Under the pieces are notes generated by a model that saw only the letters and a list, made by a program, of their open reading frames with translations, was not told the origin of the DNA and did not search any database. The position numbers were made by a program, and so were the translations under genes. DNA of 64,000 nucleotides, from positions 70,568-134,567 of the forward strand of contig JANOCD010000133.1 of the NCBI GenBank assembly GCA_031411995.1, given 5' to 3'. Source of the stretch: Rudanella sp031411995 (lineage in GTDB: Bacteria; Bacteroidota; Bacteroidia; Cytophagales; Spirosomataceae). This document shows positions 58,906 through 64,000 of this stretch, one piece after another (positions within the stretch are counted from its first letter, which is position 1; each line of letters opens with the position of its first letter).

Positions 58906-61900
58906 ATGAAAGCAAGATTTTATATCTTACACCGATCCATATTGTGGATCGTGCTGCTGTTGAGCAGTTTGGCCACCTACGCACAAACCAACCGAGTGAC
59001 AGGTACGGTGACAAGTGCAGATGGTGCCGTTCCAGGTGCCAATGTTGTATTGAAAGGTACACAAACAGGTACATCTACTGATGCCGATGGTAAGTTTTCG
59101 ATTACTATCCAAGGTAGCAACCCTACGCTTGTTATTTCGGCCATTGGTCTGAAAACGCAGGAGGTTGCTGTAGGCAATCAGTCGACAATCACGGTGAATC
59201 TGACCGACGATGCCACGGCACTCGATGAAGTAATTGTAACGGGTTACTCGACCGATAGTCGGCGAGAGACCAGCGGGGCCGTCTCGACGGTGAAAGCGCA
59301 GGAACTGAAAACGGTGCCATCGGGCAACGTGGAGCAACAGTTGCAGGGTCGTGTGTCGGGGGTGACGGTGATCACCAACGGGCAGCCGGGCACCAGCAGT
59401 CAGATTCGGGTGCGGGGTTTTGGGGCTTTCGGTGGTAATCAGCCGCTTTATGTGGTAGATGGGGTGCCAACGCAGAACATCAACTTTCTGAACCCCGACG
59501 ACATCGAGACCACAACGGTTCTGAAAGATGCCGCAGCCGCATCCATCTATGGAGCACGGGCTGCCAACGGCGTAATTGTTTATACCACAAAAAAAGGCCA
59601 ACGCCGGGCGCAGAAATTGAGCGTTTCCTACGATGGTTTGTTTGGGTCTACAGATCCAGGCAGGGGACAGGGTATTCTGAATCCACAAGAGCAGGCCGAC
59701 TGGACCTGGCAGGCTAAACGCAACGATCTTTTTCAGGAGGGAAAATCGGTAGCTCCCGATAGCTTCACGGGTTTGGCCGGTGGTCAGTATGGTACCGGAC
59801 AAACACCCGTATTGCCTGACTATCTGTTAATTGGTACTCGCGCAGGTGTAAACGGCAACGTTGACCTGGCGGCTGAAAGGCTTAAGTATAACACCAACCC
59901 GGCCAATGGTCCTGTTTACCTGGTCATTCCATCCAACAAAGAAGGAACAGACTGGTATAAAGCCATTACGCGGACGGCTCCGCTGATCCGGCAATCTCTT
60001 GGTTTTTCGGGAGGCAGTGAATATAGCCGATATTTTATTAGTCTCGGTATGCAGAATCAGGGTGGTATCGTTAAATACAATGATTTTAAGCGATACACCG
60101 TACGAGCCAACACGGAGTTTGACATCACGAAAAAACTTCGCTTTGGCGAGAACATCCAGTTCACCTACGTGTCGATTAAAGGGCAACAGGGAGGCAGCAA
60201 CGGCCAAAACGTGGCGGCTGAGGAAAACGACGTACTGTCAGCTTTTCGGATGCCCCCCGTCATTCCAATCTATAACTCGTTTGGTGGCTATGCCGGTACG
60301 GCGGCTCCGGGTTTCAATAACCCGCGTAACCCCGTTGCCTCACGCGATGCACAGCAGAATAACCTGAACACGAACTACTTAGGCTTTGGAAATGCCTACC
60401 TGGAGTATGACGTTATCCCGGCCTTAACGGTGCGTAGTAGCATTGGCGGAACGCTGTATAGCTATTACTACAATTACTACAACCGGGCGCAGTATGAGAA
60501 CTCCGAGAATAACACCAACTTCACCTACGGCGAAGGGGCGGGAACGGGTTTAGCCTGGACGTTCACGAACACAGCTCAGTATAAGCAGAAGTTTGGCCTT
60601 CATGGTATTGATATACTGGGTGGTATCGAAGCCCTGAACACAGGCAATGGTCGCAACCTCGATGGCTCTGGTCTGAATCCATTCACGACTGACCCTAACT
60701 ACGTGACGATCAGCACCACAACCGCCGGGGCAACCCGTCAGGTGAACAGTGGCTACGGTCGTGGCGTAAACTTTTATTCGCAGTTTGCCCGCGTCAACTA
60801 CATCTACAACGATAAATATATCGTGACGGGAGTTGTTCGTCGGGATGGTTCCTCGCAGTTTGGAGCCAACAATCGCTACGGTGTATTCCCGGCTGCGTCG
60901 GTGGCGTGGCGGCTTTCGTCGGAACCGTTTGTCAAAAACCTGCCCTGGATCACCGATCTGAAAGTGCGGGGTGGTTATGGTACAATGGGTAACTCGAACA
61001 ACGTGAACCCTAACAACCAGTATAACCTGTTTGCGTCGAACCCCGGCAACGGCTACGACATCAACGGAGCCAACACCTCGATCAGCCCCGGTTTTTTCCG
61101 TAGCCAGATTGGTAACCCCGATGCCAAGTGGGAAACCTCTGTAACCACCAACTTCGGTATCGACGGATCGTTCTTTAATAACCGTCTGGAAGTTATTTTC
61201 GACCTCTGGCGGAAAGATACCAAAGACCTGTTGTTCCAGTTGGGATTGCCGGGTGTGGTGGGTGTTCGGGCCAACGCGCCCTCGGTGAACATTGCCAGTA
61301 TGCGCAATCAGGGTATTGATATTCAGGTAATTGGTCGTGGTAATGTTACGGGTGAGTTAACCTACGAAGCCAACCTCACGGGTAGTTTCCTGCAAAACCG
61401 AATCACGGCTCTGGCTCCTGGAACGCCTTATTTCACCGGTGGTGGCACGCGAATCGGTACGCCTGTTGTGCGTAATGAGCCGGGTCACGCCATTTCGTCG
61501 TTTTACGGCTATAAAGTGGTTGGCCTGTTTCAGAGCAAAGAAGACGTTTCGGCAGCACCCACGCAGGATGGAGCCGCTCCGGGCCGTTTCCGCTATGCCG
61601 ACCTGAATGGCGATGGCAGGATCAACGACGATGACCGGACGTATTTGGGTAGTCCGGTTCCGAAATTCACAGGTGGAGCTACGTTTACGCTCAAGTATAA
61701 GAACTTCGACCTGGTCACGTACCTATATACTTCGCTGGGCAACCAGATTTTCAACAACTCAAAATGGTTCACTGACTTCTATCCCTCATTTTCGGGAGCG
61801 GCCATTAGTGCGCGGGTGAAAGATTCGTGGTTACCCACGAACACTAACACCGACGTGCCCATTTTTGAGTCGGCCTCGAACTTCAGCACTAACACACAAG

Positions 61901-62163
61901 CCAACTCCTATTATGTGGAGAACGGCTCGTATTTGCGGATGCAGAACCTCACGCTGGGCTACACGCTCCCGGCAAATCTGCTGTCGCGAGTGGGTCTGAA
62001 TCGGGTGCGGGTTGCCATTGCAGCAAATAACCTGTTCACTGTAACAAAATATTCCGGGCTTGACCCAGCGGTGGGTGGTGCCGCCGATACCAACTTCGGT
62101 ATCGATATTGGCAACTATCCGCTTACCCGCAGCTACAACGCCGTTTTGAGTTTTGGCTTCTAA
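58906..62163 (+). CDS. SusC/RagA-type TonB-dependent outer-membrane transporter
   Basis: A 1085-residue protein with a signal peptide (1-26, ending TYAQT). A carboxypeptidase-like beta sandwich (about 27-105; VTGTVTSADGAVPGANVVL) comes next, then the plug with the SusC signature LDEVIVTGYS, LQGRVSGVTVITN, RVRGFGAFGGNQPLYVVDG and LKDAAAASIYGARAANGVI. A 22-strand barrel follows, ending SYNAVLSFGF. With the SusD-like lipoprotein it forms a TonB-powered uptake complex for an oligosaccharide or peptide. The substrate is not identifiable; the downstream genes that might tell are outside the window. Confidence 0.96.
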   Translation: MKARFYILHRSILWIVLLLSSLATYAQTNRVTGTVTSADGAVPGANVVLKGTQTGTSTDADGKFSITIQGSNPTLVISAIGLKTQEVAVGNQSTITVNLTDDATALDEVIVTGYSTDSRRETSGAVSTVKAQELKTVPSGNVEQQLQGRVSGVTVITNGQPGTSSQIRVRGFGAFGGNQPLYVVDGVPTQNINFLNPDDIETTTVLKDAAAASIYGARAANGVIVYTTKKGQRRAQKLSVSYDGLFGSTDPGRGQGILNPQEQADWTWQAKRNDLFQEGKSVAPDSFTGLAGGQYGTGQTPVLPDYLLIGTRAGVNGNVDLAAERLKYNTNPANGPVYLVIPSNKEGTDWYKAITRTAPLIRQSLGFSGGSEYSRYFISLGMQNQGGIVKYNDFKRYTVRANTEFDITKKLRFGENIQFTYVSIKGQQGGSNGQNVAAEENDVLSAFRMPPVIPIYNSFGGYAGTAAPGFNNPRNPVASRDAQQNNLNTNYLGFGNAYLEYDVIPALTVRSSIGGTLYSYYYNYYNRAQYENSENNTNFTYGEGAGTGLAWTFTNTAQYKQKFGLHGIDILGGIEALNTGNGRNLDGSGLNPFTTDPNYVTISTTTAGATRQVNSGYGRGVNFYSQFARVNYIYNDKYIVTGVVRRDGSSQFGANNRYGVFPAASVAWRLSSEPFVKNLPWITDLKVRGGYGTMGNSNNVNPNNQYNLFASNPGNGYDINGANTSISPGFFRSQIGNPDAKWETSVTTNFGIDGSFFNNRLEVIFDLWRKDTKDLLFQLGLPGVVGVRANAPSVNIASMRNQGIDIQVIGRGNVTGELTYEANLTGSFLQNRITALAPGTPYFTGGGTRIGTPVVRNEPGHAISSFYGYKVVGLFQSKEDVSAAPTQDGAAPGRFRYADLNGDGRINDDDRTYLGSPVPKFTGGATFTLKYKNFDLVTYLYTSLGNQIFNNSKWFTDFYPSFSGAAISARVKDSWLPTNTNTDVPIFESASNFSTNTQANSYYVENGSYLRMQNLTLGYTLPANLLSRVGLNRVRVAIAANNLFTVTKYSGLDPAVGGAADTNFGIDIGNYPLTRSYNAVLSFGF

Positions 62164-62177
62164 TCAACCAACCAACC

Positions 62178-63914
62178 ATGAACACGTATTTTTTAAGAAA
62201 AACGGGGGCTACAGCCATGATTTTGCTGACGACCCTATCTTGTAACGATAAGTTTTTGCAGATTCCGGCTACTGGCCAGTTATCGAATGATCAGATAACC
62301 TCACGCGCCGGTATTGATGGCGTATTGATTTCGGCTTACTCGCAATTGAACGCGCGGGGGTTTTCGCAATCAGCCAGTTCAAATAACTGGGTTCGGGGGA
62401 GCATTTCGGGGGGAGAGGCTAACAAAGGCTCCAACTCCGGTGACTTCAACGCCCTTACTCCCTTTGAAACCTATCAATTGCTGCCTTCCAGCGGTGAGGT
62501 AAACGCGAAGTGGAACGCTATGTATGAGGGCGTTAGCCGCAGCAATGCTGTACTTCGTGCGCTAACCAATGCGGCTTCTGATGTATCGGAAGATGACAAG
62601 AAGCGGATTTCGGGTGAGGCCCGTTTCCTGCGTGCTCACTACTATTTCGAGTTGAAGAGAGCGTTCAATATGATTCCTTACGTCGATGAAAGCGTTGACT
62701 ATGGAACGGGTATCGAAAAAGTACCCAACAACGTTGATATCTGGCCAAAGATCGAAGCAGATTTCAAATATGCTTACGATAACCTGACCGAGACCCAAAT
62801 AGCGGCCGGACGGGCAAACAAGTGGGCGGCTGCGTCGTATCTGGCCAAAACCTACATGTACCAGAAAAAGTACACTGAAGCAAAAGCACTGTACGATCTG
62901 ATTATTCCGAACGGAAAAACGGCCAACGGTAAAAAATACGCGCTCGTTGCCAACTTTGCCGACATATTCAATGCCGAGAAAGACAACAACGAGGAGTCGG
63001 TTTTCGCGATTCAGGCAGCCGCCAACACTGGCAGTGCCGACAATGCCAACCCCGACCTGGTGCTGAATTTTCCCTACAACACTGGCTCAAATGGCCCGGC
63101 GGGTTGCTGCGGATTTTTCGCACCCAGTTTCGAACTGGCAAACTCGTTCCGTGTCGATGCAAAGGGATTGCCCCTGTTAGATGGTTCGTACAATACGGGA
63201 GCCAATGCGTTGAAAAACGATCAGGGAATTGACTCAAAAACTGCTTTCACACCCGACGCAGGTCCGGTTGACCCACGCCTTGACTGGTCAGTTGGTCGCC
63301 GGGGAATCCCGTATCTCGACTGGCAGGTTCACCCCGGCCTCGACTGGATTCGTGATCAGGGTTTTGCCGGCCCTTATTCACCCAAAAAGTTTGTGTTTTA
63401 TCGCACACAGAGCAAAGTCCTGACCGATGGTAGCTCGTGGACAGACGGTTACTCAGCCATCAACTACAACATTATCCGGTTTGCCGATGTGTTGCTGATG
63501 GCTGCCGAAGCCGAAATTGAAGTGGGCAGTTTAGCTAAGGCTGTAGAATACACAAACTTAGTTCGGACGCGGGCGGCCAATCCGGCTGGTTTCGTAACGA
63601 ACGCGGGCAAACCGGCGGCTAACTACCTGATCAGCAATTACACAACGTTTGCCAGTAAAGAAGCTGCGCGGACAGCCGTTCAGTTTGAGCGCAAGTTGGA
63701 ATTGTCGGGTGAGGGCCATCGTTTTTATGATCTGGTTCGCTGGGGCATTGCGGCACCAACGCTTAATGCCTTCATTGCCTATGAAGGAGCAAGACTCTCA
63801 ACGGCCTACAGTGGGGCGAAGTTTACGGCTGGCAAGGACGAATATATGCCAATTCCGCTCACGCAAATTGACTATCAGGGCCGTGAAGTACTGAAGCAGA
63901 ATCCAGGGTATTAG
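62178..63914 (+). CDS. SusD/RagB-type substrate-binding lipoprotein
   Basis: A 578-residue lipoprotein (MNTYFLRKTGATAMILLTTLSC, Cys22) starting 14 bp after susC. The SusD family layout is clear: FLQIPATGQLSNDQI, the TPR-like helices (ISGEARFLRAHYYFELKRAF, ANKWAAASYLAKTYMYQKK), and the C-terminal part FERKLELSGEGHRFYDLVRW with ADVLLMAAEAE. It caps the SusC barrel and binds the substrate at the cell surface. Confidence 0.95.
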   Translation: MNTYFLRKTGATAMILLTTLSCNDKFLQIPATGQLSNDQITSRAGIDGVLISAYSQLNARGFSQSASSNNWVRGSISGGEANKGSNSGDFNALTPFETYQLLPSSGEVNAKWNAMYEGVSRSNAVLRALTNAASDVSEDDKKRISGEARFLRAHYYFELKRAFNMIPYVDESVDYGTGIEKVPNNVDIWPKIEADFKYAYDNLTETQIAAGRANKWAAASYLAKTYMYQKKYTEAKALYDLIIPNGKTANGKKYALVANFADIFNAEKDNNEESVFAIQAAANTGSADNANPDLVLNFPYNTGSNGPAGCCGFFAPSFELANSFRVDAKGLPLLDGSYNTGANALKNDQGIDSKTAFTPDAGPVDPRLDWSVGRRGIPYLDWQVHPGLDWIRDQGFAGPYSPKKFVFYRTQSKVLTDGSSWTDGYSAINYNIIRFADVLLMAAEAEIEVGSLAKAVEYTNLVRTRAANPAGFVTNAGKPAANYLISNYTTFASKEAARTAVQFERKLELSGEGHRFYDLVRWGIAAPTLNAFIAYEGARLSTAYSGAKFTAGKDEYMPIPLTQIDYQGREVLKQNPGY

Positions 63915-63915
63915 G

Positions 63916-63979
63916 AGTGAAAGAGTGAAAGAGTGAAAGAGCGAAAGAGCGTAAGAGCGAAAGAGTGAAAGAGTGGCTG
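63916..63979. repeat. AGTGAAAG-type octamer tandem array after susD
   Basis: Seven 8-bp units in a row (AGTGAAAG, AGCGAAAG, AGCGTAAG variants; 63916-63971) plus a partial eighth. The same unit occurs twice in the left arm of the inverted repeat at 30061-30108. The array begins 2 bp after the susD stop codon; a pairing arm, if any, lies beyond the window. Confidence 0.92.
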
Positions 63980-64000
63980 ACGCATAACCTAAATATGCGT

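Noticed and set aside
58927..59802. 291-codon minus-strand ORF
   Set aside because: Antisense shadow of the susC-like gene, whose frame has full family motifs.
63916..63979. Octamer array as a CRISPR
   Set aside because: Repeats are 8 bp with no spacers; no cas genes are present.

Overview
The window reads as a chromosomal segment of a Bacteroidota bacterium, most likely Cytophagales (Spirosoma-like; the genus is inference). Pointers are the SusC/SusD pair, three ECF sigma operons of the Bacteroidota kind, small families such as DUF5522 and DUF4783, the absence of strong Shine-Dalgarno sites, and many lipoproteins and outer-membrane barrels. Most of it is ordinary housekeeping and envelope sequence in short mixed-strand transcription units. 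No CRISPR array, insertion sequence or prophage was seen.

Layout. 1-10 kb: the end of a SNF2 helicase, a DPP-IV type peptidase, a YcxB-like membrane protein, an Old Yellow Enzyme, DUF4783, a PyrR-like phosphoribosyltransferase, an acetoacetate-decarboxylase-like protein, an outer-membrane protein that runs into the antisense of a beta-lactamase-like hydrolase, and an SdiA-regulated-type lipoprotein. 10-20 kb: a GNAT acetyltransferase, a GtaA-like glutaminase, DUF2237, ECF sigma operon 1, a Rieske lipoprotein, a MerC protein and an MsbA-like ABC exporter. 20-30 kb: a repeat lipoprotein, ECF operon 2, hemE, a WYL regulator, purU and ECF operon 3. 30-36.7 kb: a cupin, tpiA, an aspartyl protease-PDZ protein, rpmB, rocD, tRNA-Gly(CCC) and an esterase-SMP-30 fusion. 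36.7-39 kb: the most unusual part, described below. 39-57.5 kb: era and der, an M28 peptidase, an orphan McrB-like ATPase, an MDR dehydrogenase, an APC permease, an SGNH lipoprotein, an erythromycin-esterase-like protein, a YeeZ-like SDR, an acyl-CoA dehydrogenase, OmpA/PD40, psd and gdhA. 57.9-64 kb: a DksA/TraR-like protein and a SusC/SusD uptake pair.

Highlight. The minus strand at 38607-38974 carries an initiator tRNA (tRNA-fMet, CAU) interrupted in the anticodon loop by an approximately 295-nt group I intron with recognisable P, Q, R and S core elements. About 1.2 kb downstream, outside the intron, lies a 154-codon gene with the residue pattern (Glu11, Asp36, Gln49-x-Lys51) of PD-(D/E)XK group I intron homing endonucleases of the I-Ssp6803I type, a family known from a tRNA-fMet intron. 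The gene is flanked by two copies of an approximately 60-bp tRNA-tail/terminator sequence. This looks like a group I intron and its endonuclease in a split, free-standing arrangement at one tRNA locus, built by accretion.

Two further themes. ECF sigma genes at 15.4 kb and 22 kb each overlap by exactly 14 nt a gene for a protein with a cytoplasmic tail, one membrane helix, a long disordered linker and a C-terminal beta-rich, barrel-like domain; this may be a single-chain envelope-spanning regulator. Many gene ends carry long, mostly unrelated inverted repeats, several with word-like quasi-repetitive arms.
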